From Cyclina sinensis (lineage: Eukaryota; Mollusca; Bivalvia; Venerida; Veneridae), in the NCBI GenBank assembly GCA_012932295.1, contig JAAONU010000010.1, positions 24,178,977 through 24,242,976 of the forward strand: a stretch of DNA of 64,000 bases. Reading direction: 5' to 3'. Made by a program: the position numbers and the translations under genes. Shown here piece by piece: positions 22,561-35,815 of this stretch (position 1 is its first letter; the number at the start of each line of letters is the position of its first letter). Below the pieces are notes generated by a model, which was given only the letters and a program-made list of their open reading frames with translations, was not told the DNA's origin and searched no databases.

Positions 22561-24685
22561 CACTAGCGACACCATAATTACAATATTATCATTTCGACAG
22601 TTGCGTTAGAGACATGGAAATATGTTCTAGGAATAGGCTTTGCCAATATCTAAGGGCTGCCAGAGAGAGAAAGAGACAGAGAGACAGAAACATGAGCTCC
22701 GCCAACAAAGGCGCAAAATACGCTTGAAAGAAGTTACTGAAACTGAAAGCCCTTTTGCAGAATTTTATATATATACTCAGTGAGATAAATATCTGATCAA
22801 ATTCTATGAATATCTTTCTAGCGGTTCATGAGATTAAAATAGAGTAACAAAATTTGTCCGAAACATGTTTTATCCAAAACTGTGCAATTTTAGCGTACCT
22901 GGAATGTTGGCTCTGGAGGTCGCCTTAATAAAATTAACATCTGACCAAACTTTCCTGAATACCATTCCAGATATTTAGGATAAATATGGAGCGGACAGGA
23001 TTTCTATGGATCAAATCTCTGACACTGACCTGAAAGTGAAAGACATGAAAAGTTTGTTCTGTACGTCATCTGAATGTGAACAATATTTTAATATCTTTTA
23101 AGCGGTTCAAAAGATAAATCACAAATGGATAGACAGAAGAACGCACGGACGGACAGACGGACGGACGATCTTGAGCATAACAATAAAACGTCCATTCCGT
23201 CGTGTAAAAATTTAAGTTAAAATATCGTGTCATTTCTGCTTTACTCTGATATGTTAACTACTAGGTGTTATTAACGGCCATTGCTTTAACATATTTGCGT
23301 TTTCTCCTCGCAAAACTCACGATAGCCTTGCGTGACAGAGAGGATAGGTTTGCGAGTGATAAGATGTAATGTACTTAGGTCCTTGTTAAATTGTTAGCCG
23401 TTAAGTGCAAGTGTATTTCGCTTTAAAATAATATGGATGTAAACAAGTGACCGTCCTAAAATGGTAAAAGGTAATTATCTAACAATCATTAAAAACAGCT
23501 TTACAATGTAAAGTAATTAATATACAGCATCTGTAAAACATCACCATATTGCCAAGTTCAAATGTATGTGTTTTTTATACGTTTTTGTTGTTGTTGTTTT
23601 TTGCTACTCTGTTTGTCCTTGTCGCCCACAATTAACTTGGACTGAAGGTATATGTTGTGTTACTTTGTTTCATTCCAAAACCAGATTAAGAAATCAGAAA
23701 TATAAGTGTAAGATGTTTTTCCAGTTTGTTTACGACAGTCGATTAAACCTCTGCGTCAGGATTGCAACACCCAGCTTTTATGGCATGATAAATGTATATG
23801 CAAAATGTTGGCAGGACATAATCTTTAGCATATGAAAAGGAAAATCGTAGGTTCGATTCGCGCCAGTAGCGGGTTGATCAGTCCCAAGCTAGTTAGTTGC
23901 GCATCCTAATACTGATAGCCCAATCGCCCGACACTCGGTGTATGCAATAAGGAAGTCTGCTATTTCATTAAGCAAGATTGCGCAATTTCAAATTGTTGCA
24001 TAAAAATGCCAGTTATTGTGCAAGACTAACTGAAATATTTACAAAGCATCTCCATTCAGAGTATTTTGATTACCTAACCTTTGTGTCCTTTTTCGAGACT
24101 AAATTCCATAGGTAAAACGAAGTGCATTGCACCAGTGGTCTCTCCGTATACAGTTGGTCACGTGACCTTGATAAACAGTTACCTGATCATGTGGTCAGAC
24201 GGACTACTTTAAATCATACGTTTACTGATGTAACGTTTGCCTTTTATTTATATTTTGTTGGTAAAATGCAAAAGAAAGAATGTGACTGGATAAATAGAAA
24301 AATTGGTTGGTGTCGTAGATGAACAAAACTTATCTGACACATTTCGCACCAGATAAATTCCTATGCAGTACCAGAAAAAACATTTTCCATCCCTGACACT
24401 AACCTATTATTCTCTATGTTCCCGGTTTATGTACGTATATCAACTGTATTTCAAAAAACAAGTTCAAAAGTGCATAAACAACTGAACACAGCTTCGTGAA
24501 ATTGCTTATATAAGATACTGCACCCCAACTCTGCACCCCAACCCCGCCCCTCAAACCCCCCCCCCCCCCACCAAAATAAAGTGCTGTGTTCTCGTGAGCT
24601 GGTTTATTTCAACAGTAGTTATCAGAAAATTGGCAAGATTTATAATCTATGATACATTTTTTTTCACCATTCTTTTACTTTTCAG
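22561..24685. other. Intergenic between genes B and C
   Basis: No supported gene. There is a purine-rich 'gagagaaagagacagagag' run near 22665, a GGAC-type short repeat at 23150-23168, a B-box-like 'ggttcgattcgcgcc' at about 23852 (possible SINE scrap), and a poly(C) tract at 24557-24572. The start exon of gene C should be here or overlap 24649, where an in-frame ATG runs through the acceptor into its first recognised exon. Confidence 0.5.
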
Positions 24686-27600
24686 GGTACAGAACATGTA
24701 TTGAGATTCTTTGTATTCTGTGTCATTGTTCGATAGCCTCAGCACTTCTGTGTTTAAGTTGTTCAAATGTCGACGACGTAAGAAATTGCTTTACACTCGA
24801 ACAATGCGGACCGCATCAGGTAAAAATATTCTGAATATTTCTGCTATTAATTGCAAATTATCAAAGCTAAATAGCATTTCCTCTCTTATATTATCTATTT
24901 AGGACTCACCTTGAAAACTTAATATCTACAGTAGAGAATACATGAGTTCTGAAAGTACTAGATGTTCCGACTCACGTCGTATACGAACAATTTACTAACA
25001 CTTTCTCGTACAGTGAACAATAGTTATCTAGATAACTGAAATTCAGATTTTTAGCAGTTCAAATTATGAAATTATTCACCGATATTTCTGTCTGATTTAA
25101 GCGATTCTTAATTCGCAGTTTCTCAGTATTCATATAAATCGAAGAATTAAGTCATAGTCGACACTTAAGCTTTCACAATTATAGTAGATAAATAGATTTC
25201 TTTATTTCCTCCAAGAGCACATGATATATACATTATATACAAACACGTATACAATATAAGATAATGATAATATAACACAAGATGATGATGATGGAAAAAA
25301 ACTGAAATACATGACTTCTTCAGAAACGAAAACAAACAACAAAAACTAGGTATAAATGTATAAAGATTATACAGTTATTTACAAGTACATATGGAAGAAA
25401 AAATAAATAAATAAAGAAAGAAATAACGTTATATTAATCATGCAGATATGTTTGAAAATGAGTGGATAAAATGACATTCTTCTTAGCAGGTTGTTTATTG
25501 AGCTTTAGTAGTTAATCTCCGGAAGTCTCCGGTAAAAGAGTAAAGTCTCGGCGTGCATCCCTCCGTCACAAGTGTTGCCACATAGTTGCTTTATGTTTCT
25601 ATCATCATCATCATTATCATCATAATATTATTATCATTATTATTGTTTTTGTTGTTGTTGAAGTAGTTGTTTTAACTGATCATATAATATCACAGAGTCA
25701 TTGCCCGTAAAACAATTGATTTTAAATGCGTCTGAAGACATTTACTTGCAACTGATACGTGTATTTCTATGAAACGTTCAAGGTAGGTATACGAATTAAG
25801 GTGACTTGCAAAAAATTAACAACAGAATTAATTTTTAATTTATTGAAATTGCTAATTATTCGCCCATCTGAAATTATCTTTGAAACTCAATGGACATTTT
25901 GGAAAATATTTATGTTCATTGTGCAATGCTTTACAGATGATTTTTGTCTTAGTATGTGTAGCAAGATCTAAATCACTGTATCTCAGAACTATCACACTTG
26001 TTGACATTAAAGAAACAAAAACATTCAGTTTTGACATGCTTAAATTTATGTCTATATTGAAGTTCTTTCATTGTTTTGTAGACATGTTTCTCTTATCGTT
26101 TTATCAAAGACGGCGGTAGGGAAGTCTACAATCTTGGGTGTATGGATAACATTGTGAGTAGAAGTTCTCAGTTTATCATTAATTAATCAATTCCTTGCGT
26201 GATCAATCTTTGACAACGAATTTGTTATAAATTCAGCATAATTTGAGACAAGGTTCATCCAAAAAATTTTTGGTGTGATCTCCCTTGACATGTACAGTTT
26301 ATAATTTCCTCAGTTTTAAATGTTTTGCCAAATTTCTATATTACCTGCTTTCTCGACGAATTCTTTATTTGAACCTGTCTAAAAATATTTTAGACAATAA
26401 CTGTTAATTGATAAGAATTTATCATCTTAATGAAATATTGATACAAAACTTAATATTTGATAAAAAAAAACTTTCTATCTGCAGGTAAAACAGTTTTTTC
26501 TAAAATTTACAGACTGAAGTGTTCACATCTAACTGTTTCTCAACTGGCTTGAACCTGACAAAATTTGCGTATCACCATTCTACTTGTCGTGTATTTTCTA
26601 GGCTTGTGCTCAGTCGAGTTTGATGGGAAAAAGAGACAACGATGCAGTACAAACTGAGCTCAGCGAACATCAGTTTCTCAGGAGAAGTGGTCACTTAAGT
26701 AAAGTTAAACGAAGTGAAGACTTTGTCCCGTGCCTTCAGTGCTGTGACGGGACAGACGCGTGTAATAAGAATCTATGCTCTGCACGTAAGACCATCCATT
26801 TTTAATATAATTATTTATTCACTTCACAAAACTGGATTTCGTTTCAGTCCAAAATTTATGCCTTGAATTTATATTTTAAACAGTGGACAGAAAGCATGTT
26901 ACTGACAAAATTGCTTTCTTTCAAATTTTAGTGACAAATTGTTTTTGATATTGTTTGAGTTTACATTTAAAGGTGGACAGCCTGTTGCTTTCGGACAAAA
27001 TAGCTTGGATGTTTTTACCATTGGTGTCTTAAAGCTGACAACAGGATATTGCTTTATATTTTGATATTACATTAATTATTGACACAATTCCTTTTAAGGG
27101 TACATTGCTTAGAATCTTGACGTTTTATATATTTTTCATGCCCTTTACATTACAAAATAATTATGTCAAACAACTTCCCTTAAAGAATCTTATTTCAGAT
27201 GGCATGTTGTCTCGTTAAATTTAATAAAAAAGTATAAATTAGTATTTGTCTTTAAGATAATCATGTGAAAACGTAAATTCAACATTTGATTTCATAAGCG
27301 GCAGTAAATCTGAGATGCACAGAATGTTCAGATGTTGTTGAAACGGCGCATTGTAATAAACTGGCGGTGTGCGGCAAAGACGAGGTATACTTCCTTTCAC
27401 GTATATACAACACAAACACGTTTGCAAAAAGTCATGTACGAGACATAATTTTGTTTAATAGATTTATATTTTTAAGCAAATAGTGTTTATCCAAATTTGG
27501 CTTGATTAGAAGAAGAAATGCAATTGCTGACTCGTTTTATTAAATAATGTTATGATCTTCTGCTGATAAATTTCAGTTTTGCTTTGTACAAAGGGCTCCT

Positions 27601-30600
27601 CATCATTTGTCTCCAGAACTTCGCTATCAGATGGGTTGTATGGGATTTAAGGTATTGATAATTTTGTAGTCTCCTGAGGTTTAATTTATTACTTTCTCCT
27701 GTTACTGTCCGCAAATGTTTGTGCAAAAACAGCGAATGTGATAGTATATAGAAGTGTTATCAAAAACCAATTACAGTACAGTTTTGATATTTCATTTAGA
27801 TATATATCCGATAAAAGGCAGCATTTCACATCAACAAATAATCTATATTTACTATGTTAAGAGTCCTCTGTTAGTTAGCATGCTCAAAATGTATGTAGTT
27901 ATGTTAATTTGGACCGGTGCTCTTGAATCAAATATTTGTGCAATTTGGGGAGCATCAAACTAGTTCATCCATTATTATTTGTAATTACAGTGTAGGTAAA
28001 TTTTAGCAGAACAATAACAAAGTGTATAATCAAGAACTTTTTTTGTCATTTCTTTTTGCGTTGTTTTTTCAGCAATGCAATGCCTTACAGAATAGTTTTC
28101 AACAATATTGCACAAAATGCTGTAATGGCTCTGACTTGTGTAATTATGATGCCTGTGAAAATTGGTCATGTAAGTCTTAGTTTGTAACAAATCATTGTTA
28201 CACAAATACTTCCAAAGGAGAACAAAGGTGTTTTTAATTAATAAAAAGAGTAGTACAGATAAGCTTAAGTTTAAATCATTTGAGAATTTATTATAAACTA
28301 TTTTCATTGTTATTCCTATGTGTATGTCTGTCTGTATGTAGAGGGGGAGGGGGGTATCTTCAAACCCGTATCAGAATTGTCGAAAAGAACCTAATGCGAC
28401 TAAATCAGCAACCTCAGTACACATGCTTTACACATCGAATTAATTGTTTTGATAATGATTATATGTATACATGCATTTGATGCTTACTGAAGAACAGTCC
28501 GTCTTGTAATGCATAAAAAGAACGTTTTACCACACAAAATATGGTATTTTCAGTTGAACAGACACACACAGTTACAACAACAACAGCAACATCTAAACCA
28601 GAGACCACTTCTGTGAAGCAGCCAACGACAACGGCACCACAACTTGTTATTAATGGACCACACAACAGTTCATATCTGAGCCAAGTTGTGCTAGAATGTA
28701 TCACATTACCTGCTGCACAGTCATACATTTGGATGTTCAATAATGTATTTTGTCGTTTCAATATATTGCCATATTTTTTCCAAGGTTCAGATGGAATACG
28801 AAGACTTAATGTAGAACTTTCTATTATTTAAAGAAGACACAGATTTAAATGTAAAGTTATTTTCTGTACTGAGATGAATTTATGAATATTCCTACCATTT
28901 ATTTTTTTTATTTATGGCCAACAGAATACACCAATATATGTTCTATTTTGCATCATAATCTTTTAACAAATATAGCTTAAAGAGATATATAATTTTATTT
29001 TTGTTAGAAGCGCAAAATCTTGAAAATGAATGAGCCTGTGGCATTCTGTACCGGTTAATGCCTTTTAACACTGAAATATCAGGGGTTATAGATTCTCCGG
29101 ACTAAATGTAATTATAAATTAATTAAGGTTATTTTCTCTAAATATTATCTCAGACTTCAGTTTTACCAGAGGGAGTTATTGCAGAGAAGAAAAAAAATAT
29201 AGACGGAACGCTTTTACTGGGCATAGAGAAACTTATCATCTCCCAACTTAACGAATCCAACATTGGGATTTATACCTGTATTGGTCACATAAATGGCTAC
29301 ACTCTAAAACAGAATCATTCGATAACAGTAAACCAAGGTTTGTATACTGATTTACTGAATTTCTGTCTTTCTTTTTTTCTTTCCTTGATTTACTGTGTGT
29401 ATGTGTATCTCGTACTTATGCCTGTTCTGTTTCATTTAACTTTATTTCTTTCTCATTATTTAAGTCATTGGAAGATGTTCGTCGGGGATTTTAAATAATA
29501 TAATTATTTTGTATTATTTGGTTAGTTTGAATTTTTATTTGATATACTGGTAGACATCGATGGACTTAATAACTGACTAATCGATCGGTGAAAATGTTTA
29601 TGGTACGTGAGGTATTTGACAAATAACTTTGTGATTATGTCATTTTAAAACATAATGTTTTGATCTATGTATCTAACCTCACTTTGGCCAAGACGTAATA
29701 TGCAAATATAATAAGCGGCCAAAATAGGATAATAAACTAGAAGTCTTATATATTGTATCTTTTATGCTGGGCAGTATTATCACATGATAGTCTGGAAACT
29801 AACACGCCTTTCCCTTTTTTTGCAGAAGTGCCTTCCGTGCAAATCATAAAGCCAGTGGTTACCACAAACTTTGCCTTAATCTGTAATGTCACTGGGTATC
29901 CACCGCCACATGTTGGATGGGCTTTTGTCAAAGCAGGAGCACATGTAAGTTCAGTACTGAGAGATTATTAACTAATATACTGCTCAGGGTAAAAATAGGG
30001 TATGTAGACGGCACAGATTCACATATTCCCCCACCCCGCCAAAAGGGAAGGGGATATTAGAAATGGTATCCTTCCGTGCGTTCGACCAAATTTTGTCCGG
30101 AGCTAAACTCCAACTTTTAACTTCATACACTAATAAAGTACATTAGGAAAGAGTGTAGTGCTAAGAACAATTACTCTATCTTGCCAGCTTTTAGAGTTAT
30201 TCCCTTTTATCTGATTTACTTGACAAAATTTGTCCGAAGCATAACTCCAGAAGTACTTGAGGGATTTACTTCAAGCTTTATACACTGACATAGAACATTG
30301 GTAGAAAGTGCAAAGTGCAAGAACAAAAACTCTAACTTGCCTACTTTTAGAGTTATTATCCTGTATCAGATTAACTGTAAAAGTTTTGTCCAGAGCATGA
30401 CTTTAAGTGTACTTGAGGGATTTACTTCAAACTTAACACACTTACATCGCACATTGGTAGAAAGTGCAAAATGCAAGAACAGTAACTCTATCTGCCTTCT
30501 TTTAGAGTTATTATCCTTTATCAGATTTACTTTTAAAGTTTTGTCCAGAGCATAACTTAAAGTGTACTTGAGGGATTTACTTCAAACTTAATACACCGTC

Positions 30601-32343
30601 ATAGCACATTGGTTGAAAGTGCAGTGTGCAAGAACAATAACTACATCTTGCCTACTTTTAAAGTTATTCTCCTTTATCAGATTTACTTGAAAAAAAATAA
30701 TAAATTCCAGAACATAACTCCAAAAGTACTCGCGGGATTGTTTTTTTCAAACTTAACACACTTACATAGCATATTAATAGGAAGTGCAAAGTGGAAGAGC
30801 AATAATTCTACCCTACCTGCTTTTAGAGTTATTACTCTTTATCAGATTTACTTGAAAAAAAAATCCAGAGCATAACTCCAAAAGTACCTGAGGATTTTTT
30901 CTCATCCTTTATACACTGACATAGCAAATTGATTGGAAGTGCAATGTGCAAGAACAATAACTCTACCTTGCCTTTTTTCGAGGGATTTTCTTTAAACTAC
31001 ATACGCACATTTTTACATTTATTTGTTTTAAGTACAACCTTTAGCCAACTTCTTCCCGGCGAGGGGATTAACCATGTGTAATATGGCTCTTGTTCACATT
31101 ACTAAAATTATGCCTATGAAGATACTTCGCCATTAACAACGGTTGCCTTTCATTGTTATATATTTCATTCTTACGCATATATAGAGGATATTCAAGTTTT
31201 TTCTATAAATACGGGATTTATTTTCATTGAGTGGTATGAAAATATATATTTCACGAGTGGCGGTAGCCATGAGTGAAATATGATAGTTTTCATACCACGA
31301 GATGAAAATAAATCCTGTATTTAATGAAAAAACTTGAATTTTCTGTTTATTATATACTTTTCTCTTTTTTGACCTTAAGATTCGAAAGAATTCCCCTTTA
31401 ATTTAGTGTATTGGCTGAATTTAGAAAAAAGTAGTCCGGCAAGACACCAGTGAAAATACGGAAAATATGTTTCACTGCAGTGAAAAATAAATTTTTACAG
31501 TGAAAATACGGAAAATGAAAATACGCAGTTTATTTCATCAATATTTCTCAATATTTCATTTATAAGTATATAATAAATTGTTATAGTCGCTGACTGACTT
31601 TGTGTCAGTTTGTCTTTCTGTCTACCACTTGTGATTTTTGTTTTGTTCTTCACTGCATTGACTTGCTATTTTAAAGATATTTTTATTACATTGGGTAAAA
31701 AGGAAAAGGTAATCAAAAGTGTACCATTGATATCTGCAGACTTTTTGCAATAAAAATCCTAACCAGTCTTTTGTTTGGGTAAAAACTGTTTGACCTTTCA
31801 TTTTTGTGAATGACGTGAAACTCAAAGAATAGCTAGATTGTGTTCAAAGAAGTGCAGAAAAGAACTCAGACTCAGTCCTGGCGTTTTGCAGTGTTATTCA
31901 AGATTGTTATTTTTTTAAAACTGTGCAAGGATAACTAAGCGGGGAGAATCATTGAGTTACAGAATATAACTTCCTACCGAGTTCGCAATTAGCTCGCAAG
32001 TTGTTGCCCTTAAATAAATTTCATAGGAAGTAGTCGCAGTGCATCTCAAAAACTTGAAAAAAATACCTAGTCATATATTGCTCCTGTTCGAAAAAATTTA
32101 CTCTAAAATTCGGCGGTACGGAACTGTTTGTCACAGCTGCTACGCTTAAGACTGAAAATTTAAATGTTTAAATTGTTTTAGACATCAACGGCTGACTTAC
32201 CTTCAGATGTACAGGTGACTTTCGGTAAACATGTTTCCATTTTGGTGGTGACAGCTTATCATCCCAGTATTCACGATGGTTCATGGTACTGCGCAGCAAA
32301 GAATAATCTTGGGGATACAATAGAGGAAGTCGACATCCCGTAG
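24686..32343 (+). CDS. Gene C: secreted LU-LU-linker-Ig-Ig protein (first exon not certain)
   Basis: Ten exons: 24686-24819, 26082-26153, 26602-26785, 27305-27384, 27577-27651, 28073-28169, 28554-28744, 29154-29337, 29826-29944 and 32182-32343 (stop TAG), about 432 residues. Lengths equal those of gene B in six of ten exons (134, 72, 184, 75, 97, 162), and all phases match. The first exon encodes a hydrophobic leader (CIEILCILCHCSIASA) and CLSC. LU1 ends CCDGTDACNKNLC; LU2 runs from LRCTEC to CCNGSDLCNYDAC. The linker is only about 30 residues (TTTTATSKPETTS). Ig1 contains VVLEC, SYIWMF and IGIYTC; Ig2 contains FALICNVTGYPPP, VGWAF and HDGSWYCAAKN; the end is VDIP. A basic KRDN/RRSG/KVKRSED loop lies in LU1. 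An ATG at 24649 is in frame if the first intron is not spliced, but the pyrimidine tract before 24686 looks like a true acceptor. Confidence 0.85.
30060..31010. repeat. ~155-bp tandem repeat in intron of gene C
   Basis: About six units with 'tttgtccagagcataact', 'acttgagggatttacttcaa', 'cattggtagaaagtgcaa' and 'cttttagagttattatcctt'. It lies between the two Ig2 exons. ORFs over it are not coding. Confidence 0.85.
31190..31339. mobile_element. Palindromic foldback/MITE in intron of gene C
   Basis: Arms of about 65 bp (31190-31254 and 31273-31339) are inverted copies at close to 90% identity, beginning 'attcaagttttttc' and ending 'atatttcac', around an 18-bp loop. It would form a long hairpin in the transcript. 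Confidence 0.75.
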
Positions 32344-32899
32344 GTGAGGTCACATGTAACAGCAACAAAAAATAAAAGTATCTCTCTCCGACATTCTGTG
32401 TTTTCAAAATAGTGGAGGTTTATTGCCTAGCAAATGTCTGTCAGTTCGTCTGTCTCTTAGTGGATAAGTCATTTCTGATCAATAACTTAAGAACGCAAAA
32501 TCCAGACACTTAATACTTAGTAGATACAGCGATATGCTATTTAAATGAACCATTTCTATTTCAAATTGGTCAAAGTTTAGGTTTCAAGGGAACTGTAGCA
32601 TTGAAAATGTATTAAATCTAATATTCAGTTTGTACGAACGTATTCAAATGGTAACCCTATGCATATACACAAGGTGTAAAACTGGTAAAGATCCGAAATG
32701 ACTTTCTCTTATCAGTTATTTAGCAGTAAAAATAAAAATGACGGGTGACCTTTATGAGTGGCATTTGTCAAATTGACTAACAACAATAATGTTAAATTAT
32801 TCCCATACACATGAACTGATTCTATGTTATATGTAATTGTTAAAAAAATCTGGTTTGCATTGTTTTATTGATCACTATAATTGTAACTTTTTTTTGCAG

Positions 32900-32968
32900 G
32901 TACCACATGTGAGGTTTGACTTCACGAATACCTCTGAATATTTTATTGGATCTATTGAGATAAATAAA
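32900..32968 (+). other. Probable 3' UTR exon and poly(A) signal of gene C
   Basis: The stop codon TAG is followed at once by a donor, GTGAGG (32344). A strong acceptor 'cttttttttgcag' ends at 32899, and AATAAA lies at 32963-32968. Because the junction would touch the stop codon, the intron should not trigger decay of the message. Confidence 0.6.
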
Positions 32969-32969
32969 T

Positions 32970-35539
32970 TGGTCTTTCGTCTGATTAAATCATTTATTTA
33001 ATTTTCCTTAGGTTGCTATCGAAACCACTTTGAATTCGAACATTTTTGTGTCGCCTGCTACGAAGTGAATGATTTTTGGCTGAGTTATGGCCCTTGAATG
33101 AAAAAAAGGCGTTTTGGCCAAATAATTAATTTTGTGTTGCAGGCTTCACAGTAGCTGCGACATGCTAAAAAGTAGCCATGACATATAGGGATCACTTCTC
33201 CATCATCTGTCTGTCTGTCCGTTCGTTCGTCTGTCTGTCTGTCCATCACAAAACTTGTCCGGATTACTCCTCAGAAACTACTGGTGCAATTTCATCCAAA
33301 CTTTACAGAAATGATCAGTACCAAGTTTATTTGTGGATGTCGTCAGCATTTTTCAGTTCAATGATTTTTGGCAGAGTTATGGCCCTTTAATGAATTTTAT
33401 TTTTAAAATTTGTCCGGGCTTCTTCTCTTATACTACTGAAGCAATTTAAATGAAATGTTACAGGATTGTTCTGTACCTCAAGCATTGTGTCAAGTACTTT
33501 AGCATGTCTTACAGGTTTTTTGCCTGAGTGATTTTTGGCTGAGTTATGGCCCTTGAATAAAAAATGCGTTTTAGCCTACAAACCATCAAATCACCTCTTA
33601 ATACTACTGTTTAATTGGCTATCATCAGGCGACACATGTGATCACTGATCGCCCTTGTATATATTGATACATGAAATGACACTGATTATGTTAGAGCATT
33701 TGGTCTTTGTTCAAATAAGAATAAAAAAAACATCATCTTTAAAGCTGAAATGCTCGGCAAATATTTCAACTATTTCCTTTGAAACTAAGTCAAGAAAAAA
33801 TTATTTTAAAGTATTATGCATGTATCGTAAGATGTTATCTGTACATTAAGCGTGCTAACGCAAACAGCGTTACAAATTCAGGCCGGTATTGCCTTAAAAC
33901 ATGATAAGGACACATTATTGTCATCCTTTGAGGGCAGTTTCGATGGTTGAACACGTTTTTGATCTCATGTTTTCGTCATAACATATACATATGATCTTCA
34001 AAACTGACATATGCAACATCTTATAAACGCCCTCTCCTCGCCCTCTCAAATGTTTGCTGTAAGTCATGTCTGAATGCCACATATGCCTGAAGCACATATT
34101 TCATGGGAAAAATAAACACTGGGATGACCAAAGTATAGATTGCATGTCTGGTTGGGACTAATTATCCCTGTTATAGTTATGAATATATAGATCAATTAAT
34201 GTTATTTAGTTCTTGGTGAATTTTCCTGATAATCAACGCCTTCGCCGGTTACTGCGAGCAGGGTCTTTCAAAAAGCATACTATTTGAAAGACTCTGCTGC
34301 GACTGTGTCTTTTGATATTATTTATTAACAAAATAATATAAAACATCTAGGCCATTGACTGTTTATACAATTTTTACCAATTTCCTCATTTTTTATCAAT
34401 TTCCTCGTTTCCCAATATCTAACATTGTTTTTTTCTGAAAACAGTTTAACATAAATTATATGTTAAACATTTTATTAACTTATGGTTTCTACCAATAACT
34501 TCCTTTTAAGTAACGTTTGCAAGTTTTCTTTATAACCTTGTTTTTCAGACAAATTAAAATAACGTACTGGGCAATGTTTGAAATTTAAGCATTTAACCTT
34601 AATAAAAGGGTTTATGTAAAGAATAAAAAACAAAAATATGCTCAGACCCAAAAATATGCGATATGTTTTCACTGATCACAATAAATTTCACACTTTATAA
34701 AGAGGATTAGCCGAGGAATATTTATTCTAAATTATGTTCAAATTAGGTAAACAGTATCTAAAAAGATTTTAGATTGTCCCATATATACATGAAAATAAAA
34801 ATAATTATGCCCCTCCACTGGCAGCGACAACAAAGCTTTCATAGTTTACAAAGATGTTTACCTAAACTACACGACGTGTGCTTTATCAATTTTTAAATCG
34901 ATCAAGAAGTTGTTCAGGGAGAGAGCTTTATTTTTTTCTATTTTCGTTGCCAAATCATCCAGTGTTGCGCATGGAACTCAGAAAATGTAAATAAATCTGA
35001 ATGATGGTCATAAAGCGAATATTCTGGTAGAGTTAGGTTTCAAAGAAGATGCCATTTGAATGCAGCCGTCGACTGCCAAACGGATAATGGACATTAGGTG
35101 ATCCTATTTTAGCCTTTCGGCTCAGGTGAGCAAGAGGAAATTTAATTTAAAAAGAAGATATATAGCGCCTGTAGCAAGCCAGATACCTACTGCGTATTCA
35201 AAAACAGAAGATCTTTCATCTGTTTTCTCGTGATTTTCAGAGAATTTTAAGATTTATTTTTGCTTTACTCAGATTTCACTTTATGCGCAAAAATAGAATA
35301 GGACAATGTAAACAATAGACTCTTGCTGTACTTAACTACCGTAATAATAGGTTTTACTGCTTCGTTCAAAGACATGTTATTGTCCTGTATGTCAGTATAT
35401 TTTTGGAACGAATGTCAGGCTTCGCAATAGAAGGCACAATATGTTTTTTTGTTTGTTTGTTTGTTTGGGTTTTAATCGAATTTTGATTTTTAACAGGATC
35501 AGGCAGACCACTATTTATTTAATATACAAAGAAAGAGAG
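32970..35539. other. Intergenic with interspersed repeats, no gene seen
   Basis: At 33,060-33,570 lies a degenerate repeat ('tgtctgtctgtccatcacaa', 'ggctgagttatggccctt' twice) of the kind also seen at 1730-2340. A near-perfect 17-bp inverted repeat ('gcagggtctttcaaa' and complement) forms a hairpin at 34255-34300. 'gcctttcggctcaggtgagc' at 35105-35125 looks like a repeat terminus. No credible coding exons. Confidence 0.55.
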
Positions 35540-35815
35540 ATGACTCTGCAATATGTACAAAACATGGTGACGAAAAAGTGGATTTTTTTCTGCCGCAAGC
35601 ATAGCGATGTTAGACGTGGTGATTTTATGGTCATGGAACACAATTCTTTTAAACCGAGATTTATAAAAGCTTTCAAAAGATGTAGTAAACAGTAATATAA
35701 TTCAAAACACTAAACCTAAGTAGATGTATTTGAAAATGACTGTAAAACTGCATTGAAATAAGTAAACACCCACAGAGAAAAAAAAATAACCTGCTACTTG
35801 GGAAAGCATGTACAG
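35540..35815 (+). pseudogene. Decayed B-box gene fragment
   Basis: Translated on +, 35562-35690 reads QNMVTKKWIFFCRKHSDV and then GDFMVMEHNSFKPRF. This aligns with B-box 2 of the gene at 38394 (TKHDDEKVKFFCRKHGDV, then GDCMVLGHNSCKP). Several zinc ligands are lost (two Cys to Arg/Phe, Cys to Phe in HNSC). Past the stop at 35693, DNA similarity continues to about 35815 ('tgaaaatgactgtaaaactg', 'aataacctgct'). It is a truncated duplicate, not an active gene. Confidence 0.8.

Noticed and set aside
24649..24685. ATG at 24649 as the definite start of gene C
   Set aside because: It lies in the pyrimidine tract of a strong acceptor whose position and phase match gene B, so an upstream exon is more likely; kept only as an alternative.
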